64,000 nucleotides of DNA, taken from assembly GCF_024171695.1 (NCBI RefSeq), contig NZ_JAMTCF010000008.1:30564-94563 (forward strand), in the 5' to 3' direction. Source of the DNA: Actinosynnema pretiosum. Lineage in GTDB: Bacteria; Actinomycetota; Actinomycetes; Mycobacteriales; Pseudonocardiaceae. Both the position numbers and the translations under genes were made by a program. Shown here one piece after another: positions 8,017 to 16,576 of the stretch. Numbering within the stretch: position 1 is the first letter of the stretch; each line of letters starts with the position of its first letter. The notes under the pieces were generated by a model that saw only the letters and a program-made list of their open reading frames with translations, ran no database searches and was not told the DNA's origin.

Positions 8017-8952
8017 TCAGCTGCCGCCGCCCCCACCGCAACCGCCGCCGCCCCCACCACCGCAGCCGCCCCCGCCGCCGCCATCCCCACCACCGCTGCT
8101 GCCACCGCCGTCGAAACCGCCGACCGCGCCGTAGTAGGCCATGCCGCCCGCACCACCGCCCAGCCCTGCGGACCCCCGGCTCCGCGAGCGCGCCGTCGGC
8201 CGGACGGCGTTCCTGACCTCCGCGTCCGGGTGCGCCGAGAACCCGTGGAAGAGCACCGCCTCCACGGCGGGCGACGTCGGGCCGAACGAGCCCCAGCCGC
8301 CGACCAGGCCCTTGGCGCGCGCGTCCGCGATCGTCGCGACGCCCCGCGCGGTCCTGCCCGGCACGAACCTCGTGCCCAGCACGAACACCAGCACGCCGGT
8401 CAGCAGCAGCTGCAACGTCAACCAGCCGACCGGGGCGCCGATCCGCACCCCGTTGCCCCAGCGCACGACCCCCACCAGCGCGACCAGCAGCATCGGCAGC
8501 ACGCTGATCCGCAACCACCGCCGCGCGCGCTCCGGGGAGATCAGCAGCTCCGCCAGGACCAGTCGCACGCCCAGCTCCCGCACGGCGGGGCCGTCAGCGA
8601 CGGACGTGAGCAGCAGCGGCAGGGTGCGCCGCTCGTAGCGGGCCGCGTCGGTGAGCACCGCGGCCTCCACCGGGTGACCCGGCTGGGCACCCTTGACCCG
8701 GCTCACCGTCCGGTTCCGGCCCGGTCGCAGCGCGCCCGCGTCGAGCAGCACCGCCGTGGCCACCTCGGCCGCCCGCGTCGGGCCGCCGACCAGGTGGGCC
8801 AGCTCGTACAGGCCTGGCGCGGCTGCGGGGGTCGCTCCCCGCGTCCCCCGCAGCCACCACCTCACCAGGACCGCCAGTGCCAGCGCGACGGCCAGCGCGA
8901 TCCAGTACAGCTCCAAGAACTCCGGGCCCGAAAGCCCCCACGGACGCATCAC
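8017..8952 (-). CDS. TIGR04222-like membrane protein with Gly/Cys-rich C-terminus (copy 5)
   Basis: 311 aa, full-length architecture: an N-terminal membrane segment (LYWIALAVALALAVLVRWWL), the family motif LAHLVGGPTRAAEVATAVLLDAGALR, two more hydrophobic segments (LRISVLPMLLVALVGVVRW and LTLQLLLTGVLVFVLG), a soluble region, and a tail ending in CG7CG5S with two cysteines ([15 protein letters not shown]). A GTG at 8952 and an ATG at 8949 are adjacent; an AGGGGG ribosome site precedes both. It is separated from the main operon by the helical-protein/DUF3558 pair but is on the same strand, with no MNIO gene of its own. It may be processed in trans by the enzyme at 2648-3445. Confidence 0.87.
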   Translation of the reverse strand: MMRPWGLSGPEFLELYWIALAVALALAVLVRWWLRGTRGATPAAAPGLYELAHLVGGPTRAAEVATAVLLDAGALRPGRNRTVSRVKGAQPGHPVEAAVLTDAARYERRTLPLLLTSVADGPAVRELGVRLVLAELLISPERARRWLRISVLPMLLVALVGVVRWGNGVRIGAPVGWLTLQLLLTGVLVFVLGTRFVPGRTARGVATIADARAKGLVGGWGSFGPTSPAVEAVLFHGFSAHPDAEVRNAVRPTARSRSRGSAGLGGGAGGMAYYGAVGGFDGGGSSGGGDGGGGGGCGGGGGGGCGGGGGS

Positions 8953-9092
8953 GAACCACCCCCTCGCGAACCTCCGACCGGGAACCGGTCAGCGGTGTTC
9001 CGAGGCAATCGTGTGCGCTGCGCCACACCCGCCACAAGCGAGTTGGGCAAGCCTTGAGGTCCGAGGCCCACCCGGTGCGGCGCCGTGGCGCG

Positions 9093-9158
9093 TCAGGAGG
9101 AAGAACCCCCGTCGACGCCGCTCGAACCCTCGCCGTCAGTCCCCTTGAACACGCGCAT
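9093..9158 (-). CDS. Possible 21-residue peptide
   Basis: Short frame starting at an ATG with a GGAGGGG ribosome site ending three bases before it, and closed by TGA. The peptide is MRVFKG followed by Asp/Glu/Gly/Ser residues and ends GVDGGSSS. It lies 50 bases downstream of msrB on the same strand. It could be a short regulatory or precursor peptide, or chance. No family recognised. Confidence 0.35.
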   Translation of the reverse strand: MRVFKGTDGEGSSGVDGGSSS

Positions 9159-9208
9159 GACCCCTCCAACGCTCTCGACGTCCCGAGTGAGTAGCGCGGT
9201 CCAGTCTG

Positions 9209-9637
9209 CTAGACCGACGGCTTCTCGACCAGACGCAAACTGATCGAGTTGATGCAGTAGCGCTGATCGGTGGGCGTGTCGTACCCCTCGCCCTCGAACA
9301 CGTGGCCCAGGTGGCTGTGGCAGGCGGAGCAGAGCACCTCCGTGCGGACCATGCCGAGCGCCCGGTCCTCGCGCAGGATGACCCGGTCGGCCGCCAGCGG
9401 CGAGAAGAACGAGGGCCAGCCGCAGTGCGACTCGAACTTGGTGTCGCTGCGGAACAGCTCGGCGCCGCACGCCCGGCAGTCGTACACGCCCTCGGTCTTG
9501 GTGTCGGTGTACTCCCCGACCCACGCGGGTTCGGTGCCCGCGTCGCGCAGCACCGCGTACTCCTTCGGGGTCAGGATCTCCCGCCACTCCAGCTCGGAGT
9601 GGACCACCTTCGGGGTGGTGCCGGTGACAGGTTCCAT
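9209..9637 (-). CDS. msrB: Peptide-methionine (R)-S-oxide reductase
   Basis: Reduces methionine-R-sulfoxide in oxidised proteins using thioredoxin. 142 aa, the normal length of a free-standing MsrB. It has both zinc-binding CxxC pairs (CRACG and CSACH), the conserved HCGWPSFF block, and the catalytic cysteine in RYCINSISLRL near the C-terminus. No signal peptide, so cytoplasmic. It appears to be monocistronic, except that a possible 21-residue frame follows. Confidence 0.97.
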   Translation of the reverse strand: MEPVTGTTPKVVHSELEWREILTPKEYAVLRDAGTEPAWVGEYTDTKTEGVYDCRACGAELFRSDTKFESHCGWPSFFSPLAADRVILREDRALGMVRTEVLCSACHSHLGHVFEGEGYDTPTDQRYCINSISLRLVEKPSV

Positions 9638-9727
9638 GACGCCGATTTTAGTCGAGCCCGGCGCGGGCGACCGCCGGTCGGAGCTGTGGGACGGACCTCG
9701 CCGGCCGGGGCCGCAGGTCGAGCCCCG

Positions 9728-10042
9728 CTAGTCGAACAGGGTGGCGAGGATGTCGCCGAGGCTGTACCAGACGCCCGCGCCCGCGCCGAGCAGGATCAGC
9801 ACCACGATCAGCACCGCCCCCTGCCTGCGCAGCCCGCCCGCCCGGTTCGCCGAGTCGGCGAAGTCCGACACGCCCGCGAGCGAGCCCTCCACGGTGTAGG
9901 TGGGGCGCTCCCTGCGCATCCGGTCGAGGTGCGCGGCGAACGCCCTGGTCTCGGGGTCGTCGGGGTCGAGGCCGATCAGCTCGTCGTCGACGCTGGTCGA
10001 CGGCAGGTCGTCGGGTGAGTCGGCGGCGTGCGCGCTGGCCAT
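9728..10042 (-). CDS. DUF3040-like or hypothetical C-terminally anchored membrane protein, 104 aa
   Basis: Small protein with an acidic soluble N-terminal half (SADSPDDLPSTSVDDELIGLDPDDPETRAFAAHLDRMRRERP resembles a short folded segment) and a single membrane span close to the C-terminus (GAVLIVVLILLGAGAGVWYSL), so it is probably tail-anchored with the N-terminus inside. The ATG at 10042 was preferred to an upstream in-frame start because the conserved-looking sequence begins there. No enzymatic motif is visible; DUF3040 similarity is weak and the family remains unassigned. Confidence 0.7.
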   Translation of the reverse strand: MASAHAADSPDDLPSTSVDDELIGLDPDDPETRAFAAHLDRMRRERPTYTVEGSLAGVSDFADSANRAGGLRRQGAVLIVVLILLGAGAGVWYSLGDILATLFD

Positions 10043-10341
10043 GCGCTCAGAGTAGTGCGGGAGCGATCGCGCGCCAGTGAGCCGGAGGAGCGGTTCGGGA
10101 GCGGCGGGACCGGGTGGGGCCGGTGTGGGCCGAACGTGTGGCAACGGGGGTGTTCCCGCTGTTCAGCGGACATTTCCCCGGCTCCGGACGGCCCCGTCGG
10201 CGCCCGGTTGCTCGGGTGCCCGCCGCTGCTCCGCGACGGGGTCGGGGCCTCTGGTGATTCACCGGGCAGTGGCGGCCGGTGGCCGGTCGGGCGTCCGCGC
10301 GCTCACCCCCAGGTGGAGCGCGCGGACGCCCTGGTCCTCGA

Positions 10342-11292
10342 TCAGGCCGGGACGGCGGCGAACGCCGGGCGGATCGCGCCCACCGGCCTGCCGTGGCCGA
10401 GCACCGGCGCCGAGGCCAGCGCCTCCGGCACGTCCGCGCCCAGCGCGCGCAGCGCCGCCGCCAGCACCACCGGCCGGGCCCGGCTGGACCCGTCGGCGAT
10501 CTTGCAGGCCGCCGCCGAGCCGTCCGGCAGCCCGATCGCGTACACGCCCTCCGCGCCGTCCTTGGCGACCGCGCCGGGGAGCGCGCGCATCAGCGCCGTC
10601 ACGTCCCGACCGGTGCCGCCGACCCACTCCGGGTGCCCGCTCATGGCGGTCGCGACCCGGTGCTCGGGCGTGCCGGGCTCCGCGCTCGCGATCGCCCCGA
10701 ACGCCCTGGCCAGGCCGGTGAGGCTGATCCCGAGCAGCGGCGCGCCGCAGCCGTCGACGCCGATCGCGCCCACCGGCTCGCCCGCCAGCTCCGCGAGGGT
10801 CCCGGCGATCGCGGTCTGCAGCGGGTGGGCCGGGTCGAGGTAGTCGGCGGTGGACCAGCCGTTCGCCGCGCAGGTCGCCAGCATCGCCGCGTGCTTGCCG
10901 GAGCAGTTCATGTACCGGGGCTCGGCGCCCCGCCCCAGCGCGTGGTGCGCGACCAGCGCCCGCTCGCCGATCGGCAGGCCGGGCGTGCACCGCAGGTCGC
11001 CGAACCCGAGACCGGCGCCGGTCAGGATCCGCTCGACGCCGTCGACGTGGAAGTCCTCGCCGGAGTGGCTGGCGCAGGCCAGCGCGAGCAGCTCGTGGTC
11101 CAGGTCGAGCCCGGCGCGGAGCATCGCGAGCGCCTGGACCGGCTTGTTCGACGACCGGGGGTAGCACACCTCGTCGGGCGAGCCGACCGAGAGCACCGCC
11201 GTGCCGGACGGGTCCAGCGCGACCACCGAGCCGTGGTGCACCGACTCCAGGAAGTCCCCGCGCCACACCTCGGCGACCAGCTCGTGCGCCAT
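10342..11292 (-). CDS. Asparaginase, type II (PF06089 family)
   Basis: Hydrolyses L-asparagine to aspartate and ammonia. 316 aa, typical for this thermolabile/inducible family, which is unrelated to the E. coli AnsA/AnsB fold. Characteristic blocks are visible: YPRSSNKPVQALAML, LACASHSGEDFHV, YMNCSGKHAAMLATC, and GVDGCGAPL. An AGGAGG ribosome site sits 7 bases before the ATG. No signal peptide. It is divergent from a GntR-family regulator at 11488, and the region between them holds matching inverted repeats, so expression is probably controlled by that regulator. Confidence 0.93.
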   Translation of the reverse strand: MAHELVAEVWRGDFLESVHHGSVVALDPSGTAVLSVGSPDEVCYPRSSNKPVQALAMLRAGLDLDHELLALACASHSGEDFHVDGVERILTGAGLGFGDLRCTPGLPIGERALVAHHALGRGAEPRYMNCSGKHAAMLATCAANGWSTADYLDPAHPLQTAIAGTLAELAGEPVGAIGVDGCGAPLLGISLTGLARAFGAIASAEPGTPEHRVATAMSGHPEWVGGTGRDVTALMRALPGAVAKDGAEGVYAIGLPDGSAAACKIADGSSRARPVVLAAALRALGADVPEALASAPVLGHGRPVGAIRPAFAAVPA

Positions 11293-11349
11293 GTCCGTCC
11301 TCCTCGCTGAACCGCCGGTCACCGGCGCCTGGAACTGCCAACTGTTGAC

Positions 11350-11364
11350 TGTCAACTGTTGACA
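11350..11364. promoter_or_regulatory. Palindromic operator candidate 1
   Basis: Perfect inverted repeat TGTCAACTGTTGACA, immediately preceded by a second near-copy (CAACTGTTGAC from about 11339). It lies 58 bases upstream of the asparaginase start and shares its core with the site at 11433-11456, suggesting binding of the divergent GntR regulator. Confidence 0.6.
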
Positions 11365-11432
11365 CTTGGTGATCGGAGCCCGGCGCCGGGGTCGTCGTCC
11401 GACGGCGGTCGCGCTGGTCCGTTTGGGGCAAG

Positions 11433-11456
11433 CTGTCAACTGTTGGCAGTTAACAG
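11433..11456. promoter_or_regulatory. Palindromic operator candidate 2
   Basis: Imperfect inverted repeat: left arm CTGTCAACTG, right arm CAGTTAACAG, containing the same TGTCAACTGTTG core as the site at 11350-11364. It lies 31 bases upstream of the GntR gene start, a position suited to autoregulation. Confidence 0.6.
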
Positions 11457-11487
11457 CACGAGAAGTCGATGTGCTAGAGAGACTTCC

Positions 11488-12162
11488 GTGACACCGCCGA
11501 CCCCCCTGGGGCTCACTGGCCAGACCGTGGACGCCCTGCGCGAGCTCGTCCTGTCCGGTGAGGTCGCCGCCGGGCAGCGGTTGAACGAGGTCGAGGTCGC
11601 CGCGAACCTCGGCATCAGCAGGGGGCCGGTGCGCGAGGCGATCCGGCAGCTGGCGTCCGAGGGGCTGCTGGTCCTCGTGCCGAACCGGGGCGCGTACGTG
11701 CCCGTCGCCGACGCCGCCGAGGTCACCGCGCTGTTCGAGCTGCGCACCGCGCTGGAGTGCGCCGCCGCCGAGCTGGCCGCCGCCCGGCGCAGCGACGGCG
11801 ACCTGGCCGGGATGCGCGCGGTCTGCGCCGAGTCGCGGCGGACCCACAAGGCGGGCAAGCGGTTCCCGCACCACCTGGACCTGGCGTTCCACCGCACCCT
11901 GCTGGACGCGGCGGCCAGCCCCCGGATCACCGAGCAGGTGAAGCTGGTCCAGCAGCGGGTGGTGCTGCTCCGCAGCGCGCTGCGCGACGACCCGCCGCAC
12001 CAGAACGCGTCGCTGGACGACCACGAGGCGCTGGTCGACGCGATCGAGGCCGGTGACGGGAAGCGGGCCGCCGAGGTCATGCGGACGCACCTGCGACGGG
12101 TGTGCGCGCAGCTGATCGCCGCCGTCGGGGCCGAGGCGGACGCCGAGGACGAGCAGGGCTGA
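11488..12162 (+). CDS. GntR family transcriptional regulator, FadR/FCD subfamily
   Basis: 224 aa one-component regulator. The N-terminal winged helix-turn-helix spans roughly residues 10-75, with the GntR signature GQRLNEVEVAANLGISRGPVREAIRQLASEGLLV followed by the wing PNRGAYV. The C-terminal FCD domain (all-helical, metal/ligand binding) covers residues 85-215, with the ligand-type His/Asp residues in DLAFHRTLLDAA and LDDHEALVDAI. Starts at GTG with a weak purine-rich site (AGAGAG). The gene is divergent from the asparaginase gene with two palindromes between them; probable role is control of asparaginase and of itself, with an amino acid or carboxylic acid as ligand (inference). Confidence 0.92.
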   Translation: MTPPTPLGLTGQTVDALRELVLSGEVAAGQRLNEVEVAANLGISRGPVREAIRQLASEGLLVLVPNRGAYVPVADAAEVTALFELRTALECAAAELAAARRSDGDLAGMRAVCAESRRTHKAGKRFPHHLDLAFHRTLLDAAASPRITEQVKLVQQRVVLLRSALRDDPPHQNASLDDHEALVDAIEAGDGKRAAEVMRTHLRRVCAQLIAAVGAEADAEDEQG

Positions 12163-12257
12163 GCACGCGGGCGGGCGGCCCACGCCACCGCCCGTCCGCT
12201 CGCGCACGTCGCGGGCCCCGCCGGATCACCCCGCCGCCGGATCACCCGGCGCCCTGG

Positions 12258-13427
12258 TCACCCCAGCGAGCCGGTGACCTTCGCGTGTCCCTTCAGCAGG
12301 TTCCGCGCGATCGTGCGCCGCTGGATCTCGTCCGTCCCCTCGTAGATCCGCAGCAGCCGCAGCTCCCGGTACCACCGCTCCACCGGCAGCTCCCGCGTGT
12401 ACCCCATCCCGCCGTGGATCTGGAGCACCCGGTCCACGATCTCGTTCGCCTTCACCCCGCCGTACAGCTTCGCGATCGACTGCGCGTGCCGCGAGTCCGC
12501 GCCCTGGTCGACCAGCCACGCCGCGTGCAGCACCAGCCACCGCAGCGCCTCCACCTCCACCGCGGAGTCGGCGATCATCCACTGGATCGCCTGGTACTCG
12601 GCGATCGGCTTGCCGAACGTGACCCGGTTCCGCGCCTGCTCGACCGCCATCTCCACCAGCCGCTCGCACGACCCGAGCGCCCGCGCGGGCAGCAGGTACC
12701 GGCCCTGCCCGATCCACTGCATGGCCAACCGGAACCCGCCGCCGACCTCGCCCAGCACGTTCTCCGACGGCACCCGCACCCCGTCGAACACCAGCGCCGC
12801 CGGACCCCACTGGCCCATCGTGGAGATCGGCTCCGACCGCCACCCCATGTCCCGGTCCACCAGGAAGCAGGTGACGCCGCCGTCGGCGCCCTTGTCCCGG
12901 TCGGTCACCGCGAACACCATCGCGAAGTCGGCCTCGTGCCCGCCGGTGATGAACGTCTTCTCGCCGCTGATCACCCAGTCGTCGCCGTCGCGCCGCGCGG
13001 ACGTCCGGATCGCCTTCGCGTCCGACCCTGCGCCCGGCTCGGTGATCGCGAAGCAGGACAGCCGCTCGCCGGAGATCGTCGGCAGCAGGTAGCGCTCCTT
13101 CTGCTCCGCGTTGCCGTGGAACAGGATGTTGTCGGCCGCGCCGCCGAACCGGAACGGCACGAACGAGCGCCCCAGCTCGGTCTCCAGCAGCGCCGCCATC
13201 ACCGCGCCCAGCCCCATCCCGCCGTACTCCTGCGGCGTGAGCACGCCGAAGAACCCCGACGCGCGGGCCTTGGCCTGGAGCTCGGCCAGCTCGTCGCCGG
13301 TCAGCCCCGGCTGCCCGGCCCGCTCGCGCCGCAGCACCTCCGGCTCCAGCGGGGTGATCTCCCGGCGCACGAACTCCCGCACCCAGTCCCGGACCTGCGT
13401 CTGCTCCTCGTCGAGCGCGAAGTCCAT
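12258..13427 (-). CDS. Acyl-CoA dehydrogenase family protein
   Basis: FAD-dependent alpha,beta-desaturation of an acyl-CoA. 389 aa with the three-domain ACAD architecture: helical N-terminus, the beta-domain signature CFAITEPGAGSDAKAI, and the C-terminal motif RIYEGTDEIQRRTIARN in which the Glu of YEGT is the usual catalytic base. It lies downstream of a second ACAD gene on the same strand (28 bases between stop and start), so the two are probably co-transcribed and may form a heteromeric or sequential system. Substrate chain length cannot be read from the sequence. Confidence 0.94.
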   Translation of the reverse strand: MDFALDEEQTQVRDWVREFVRREITPLEPEVLRRERAGQPGLTGDELAELQAKARASGFFGVLTPQEYGGMGLGAVMAALLETELGRSFVPFRFGGAADNILFHGNAEQKERYLLPTISGERLSCFAITEPGAGSDAKAIRTSARRDGDDWVISGEKTFITGGHEADFAMVFAVTDRDKGADGGVTCFLVDRDMGWRSEPISTMGQWGPAALVFDGVRVPSENVLGEVGGGFRLAMQWIGQGRYLLPARALGSCERLVEMAVEQARNRVTFGKPIAEYQAIQWMIADSAVEVEALRWLVLHAAWLVDQGADSRHAQSIAKLYGGVKANEIVDRVLQIHGGMGYTRELPVERWYRELRLLRIYEGTDEIQRRTIARNLLKGHAKVTGSLG

Positions 13428-13455
13428 CCGTTGCCTCCCAAGCGGGCCGACGCCC

Positions 13456-14607
13456 TCAGGTGAACGCGCTGACCCCGGTCAGCGCCCTGCCGATCAGCAG
13501 CTTCTGGATCTGGCTGGTGCCCTCGTACAGCGTGGTGACCCTGGTGTCCCGCAGGTGCTTGGCGACCGGGTGGTCGTCCAGGTACCCGTGCCCGCCCAGC
13601 ACCTGCACCGCCCGGTCGGCCACCCGCACCGACGCCTCGCTCGCGTACAGCTTCGCCATGGACGCCTCGGTGCGGAACGGCTCGCCCCGGTCGGCCAGGT
13701 CCGCGCACCGCCAGGTCAGCAGCCTGGCCGCGTCGGTCTCCACGGCCATGTCCGCCAGCAGCTCCTGCACCAGCTGGAACCCGGCGATGGGCCTGCCGAA
13801 CTGCTCCCGCTCCCGCGCGTACCGCAGCGCCGCCTCCAGCGCGCCCCGCGCCGCGCCGACGCACCCGGCGGCCACCGACATGCGGCCCCGGTCCAGCGCG
13901 GCCATCGCCAGCGCGAACCCCGCGCCCACCTCGCCGAGCACCGCGTCGTCGGGGACCTCGACGTCGTCGAGCAGCAGTTCGGCGGTGGCCTGGCCGCGCA
14001 TCCCGAGCTTGCCCCGGATCTCGCGCGCGGTGAAGCCGGGGGAGTCGGTGGGCGTCAGGAACGCGGTGATCCCACGCGGGCCCGGCCCGCCGGTGCGGGC
14101 GAGCACCAGGGCGACGTCCGCCCACGTCCCGTTGGTGATGAAGACCTTCCGGCCGCTCAGCCGCCACCCGCCCGCGACCCGCGTGGCCGAGGTGGCGAGG
14201 GAGGCGGCGTCCGAACCGGTGTCGGGCTCGGTCAGCGCGAAGCAGCCCAGCAGCGCGCCCGAGCACAGCCCCGGCAGCCAGCGCTCGCGCTGCGCGTCCG
14301 TGCCCGCGCGCGCGATGGTCTTGGCGACCAGGCCCAGCGACACCGAGACGATGCCGCGCACCGCCGAGTCGCCCGCCGCCAGCTCCTCCAGGACCAGGCA
14401 GTAGGCGAGGTGGTCGCCGCCGCTGCCGCCGTGCTCCTCGGCGACGCCGACGCCCAGGAACCCCAGTTCCCCCAGCGCGGGCACCAGGTCGCGGTCGATG
14501 GCCTCGTCGCGGTCCCAGCGCGCGGCGTGCGGGGTGATCCGGTCGGCGGTGAACGCCCTGGCCACCTCGCGCAGCTGCCGGTGCTCGGCGGACAGGCTCA
14601 GGTCCAC
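13456..14607 (-). CDS. Acyl-CoA dehydrogenase family protein
   Basis: 383 aa short/medium-chain-type ACAD. Motifs: CFALTEPDTGSDAASL (FAD/acyl-CoA binding), MRGQATAELLLDDVEVP, and the catalytic-base region TTLYEGTSQIQKLLIGRAL. The GTG at 14607 has a GGGAGG ribosome site 8 bases upstream and starts the protein at DLSLSAEHRQLREVAR, the normal ACAD beginning; the 22 codons upstream are not protein-like. First gene of a two-gene ACAD operon. Confidence 0.94.
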   Translation of the reverse strand: MDLSLSAEHRQLREVARAFTADRITPHAARWDRDEAIDRDLVPALGELGFLGVGVAEEHGGSGGDHLAYCLVLEELAAGDSAVRGIVSVSLGLVAKTIARAGTDAQRERWLPGLCSGALLGCFALTEPDTGSDAASLATSATRVAGGWRLSGRKVFITNGTWADVALVLARTGGPGPRGITAFLTPTDSPGFTAREIRGKLGMRGQATAELLLDDVEVPDDAVLGEVGAGFALAMAALDRGRMSVAAGCVGAARGALEAALRYAREREQFGRPIAGFQLVQELLADMAVETDAARLLTWRCADLADRGEPFRTEASMAKLYASEASVRVADRAVQVLGGHGYLDDHPVAKHLRDTRVTTLYEGTSQIQKLLIGRALTGVSAFT

Positions 14608-14732
14608 GGTCGCGGCCTCCCGTCGTTGGGCTCCCGGCGGTCCAACGTAGGGCGGGGCGCGCGGGCCCGGCAAGGCGGGACTTCGGGATCTTCCGCCGCG
14701 CCGCTGTCGGTCCCCGCCGCTACGCTCCGGCC

Positions 14733-15731
14733 GTGGCCCAGGCTCTGGAACTCACCGTTGGCGAGCGCGCGGTCCGGGTGTCCAACCCGGACAAGGTCTA
14801 CTTCCCCGAACGGGGCATCACGAAGCGGCAGGTGGTCGAGTACTACCTGACCGTCGCGGACCCCCTGCTGGCCGTCCTGCGGGACCGGCCGACCACGCTC
14901 AAGCGGTTCGTGGACGGGGTGGCTGGGGAGGCGTTCTACCAGAAGCGGGTGCCCAAGGGCGCGCCCGAGTGGGTGCGGACGGTCGGGGTGCGCTTCCCGT
15001 CCGGCAGGCCCGCCGAGCAGGTGCGGCCGACCGAGGCGGCGGTGCTCGCGTGGGCGGCGAACCTGGGCACGCTGGACTTCCACCCGTGGCCCGTGCGAGC
15101 GGACGACACCGACCACCCGGACGAGCTGCGCGTGGACCTCGACCCGCAACCGGGCACCGGGTTCCGCGAGGCGGTGGAGGTGGCGGGGGTGCTGCGGGAG
15201 GTGCTGGCGGAGCTGGGGATGACCGGGTACCCGAAGACCTCCGGCGGGCGCGGCGTGCACGTGGCGGTGCGCATCCGGCCGGAGTGGGACTTCGTGGCGG
15301 TGCGGCACGCGGTGATCGCGCTGGGGCGCGAGGTCGAGCGGCGGGTCCCCGACCTGGCGACGACGTCGTGGTGGAAGGAGGAGCGGGGGCGGAAGGTGTT
15401 CCTGGACTTCAACCAGGCGGCGCGGGACCGGACGATCGCGTCGGCGTGGTCGGTGCGGGGGACGGCGGGGGCGACGGTGTCGACGCCGGTGACGTGGGGG
15501 ACGTTGGGGGAGGTGGACCCGGTGGCGTTCGACGTGCGGACGGTGCCGGACTACCTGAGCGACGTGGGTGACCCGCACGCCGGGTTGGACGGGGAGGCGT
15601 TCGGGATCGAGGAGCTGCTGGGGTGGTACGCGGACGATCCGCGGGGGGAGATGCCCTACCCGCCGGACTACCCGAAGATGCCGGGGGAGCCGCCTCGGGT
15701 GCAGCCGTCGAAGGCGCGGAAGGCGGAGTGA
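14733..15731 (+). CDS. ligD: LigD-type polymerase/primase domain protein (non-homologous end joining)
   Basis: Stand-alone LigD polymerase domain, 332 aa. Members of this archaeo-eukaryotic primase family add nucleotides, preferring ribonucleotides, at double-strand breaks. Catalytic motifs visible: the metal-binding pair in RVDLDPQPG, the nucleotide-binding histidine in TSGGRGVHVAV, and the third carboxylate in KVFLDFNQ. N-terminal segments NPDKVYFPERGITKRQVVEYY and PTTLKRFVDGV are typical. No ligase or phosphoesterase domain is fused; a separate ATP-dependent ligase lies at 20775-21875. Start is GTG. Ku is not in the window. Confidence 0.93.
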   Translation: MAQALELTVGERAVRVSNPDKVYFPERGITKRQVVEYYLTVADPLLAVLRDRPTTLKRFVDGVAGEAFYQKRVPKGAPEWVRTVGVRFPSGRPAEQVRPTEAAVLAWAANLGTLDFHPWPVRADDTDHPDELRVDLDPQPGTGFREAVEVAGVLREVLAELGMTGYPKTSGGRGVHVAVRIRPEWDFVAVRHAVIALGREVERRVPDLATTSWWKEERGRKVFLDFNQAARDRTIASAWSVRGTAGATVSTPVTWGTLGEVDPVAFDVRTVPDYLSDVGDPHAGLDGEAFGIEELLGWYADDPRGEMPYPPDYPKMPGEPPRVQPSKARKAE

Positions 15732-15864
15732 GCGGGGCGGGGTCGCTGGATCGGGTGGAGGTGGCTCGGGTGAGCTGCGGGAACGCGGGCGGGCGGGGCG
15801 TGGGCCGGTAACGGCGGTCCGGCCGCCCACGACCTCCGGGTGTCCCGTTCACCTGGAGGTCGCC

Positions 15865-16353
15865 GTGGTCCAGCAGTTCCCGCCGAGCGGGTCGAAGCCG
15901 CCGCGTGCCGCGCTGTGGGTCGCGGGGGTGATCGGGGTGCTGGTCGTGCTGGGGCTGGTGGCGAACCTGCGGGGCGGTGGCGCCGGGGTCGCCGAGCGGT
16001 CCACCGGGGTGCCGGTCCTGCCGACCGCGGCGGCCACGCCCACGACGACGACCACGCCCGCCACCTCGGTGGGCGCGGCGGCGGTCAGCGCGGCGGAGCC
16101 CGCTCCACTGCCCGAGCCGTCCCCGGTGGAGACGTGCGTGGTGCCGGACGTGGTGGGCATGGTCCACCAGACCGCGCAGGACACCATGCAGGCGGCGGGG
16201 CTGTACCTGCTGCACGAGGAGGACGCCACCGGGCGGGGGCGGATGCTGCTCTACGACCGGAACTGGGTGACCACCGGGCAGAGCGCCGCTGCGGGGCAGG
16301 TGGTGGACTGCTCGACCGCGATCACGTTGAGCGCGAAGAAGATCGGGGAGTGA
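15865..16353 (+). CDS. Membrane-anchored PASTA domain protein
   Basis: 162 aa. The GTG start at 15865 is supported by GGAGGT five bases upstream. A short cytoplasmic N-terminus is followed by a membrane span (AALWVAGVIGVLVVLGLVANL), then a Thr/Ala/Pro-rich extracellular linker, then one PASTA domain (CVVPDVVGMVHQTAQDTMQAAGLYLL...). PASTA domains bind peptidoglycan or muropeptides in PknB kinases and penicillin-binding proteins; here it is free-standing, so it is probably a cell-wall associated accessory protein. Two cysteines in the domain (ETCVV, VDCST) could pair. Confidence 0.85.
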   Translation: MVQQFPPSGSKPPRAALWVAGVIGVLVVLGLVANLRGGGAGVAERSTGVPVLPTAAATPTTTTTPATSVGAAAVSAAEPAPLPEPSPVETCVVPDVVGMVHQTAQDTMQAAGLYLLHEEDATGRGRMLLYDRNWVTTGQSAAAGQVVDCSTAITLSAKKIGE

Positions 16354-16576
16354 CGGGACCCCGCCCGGCGCGGTGAGGTGCTTTGGCTTCGGCGGGCGAA
16401 GTCCCCGGCGCGCGTGCGTGTTTTCAAGATCGTTTGAGGCGGGTACGGCGTCATCCCTGCTCACGGCCTCGCGAAAGTTGCGCCGACCGGCGGAAGTCCC
16501 GGTCGGGCGGTCGATCGGGCGCTGCTCCTCTCGTACCATGGACCGGGTTGTCGGTCGGTCCCGAGGAGGTGGGCAG

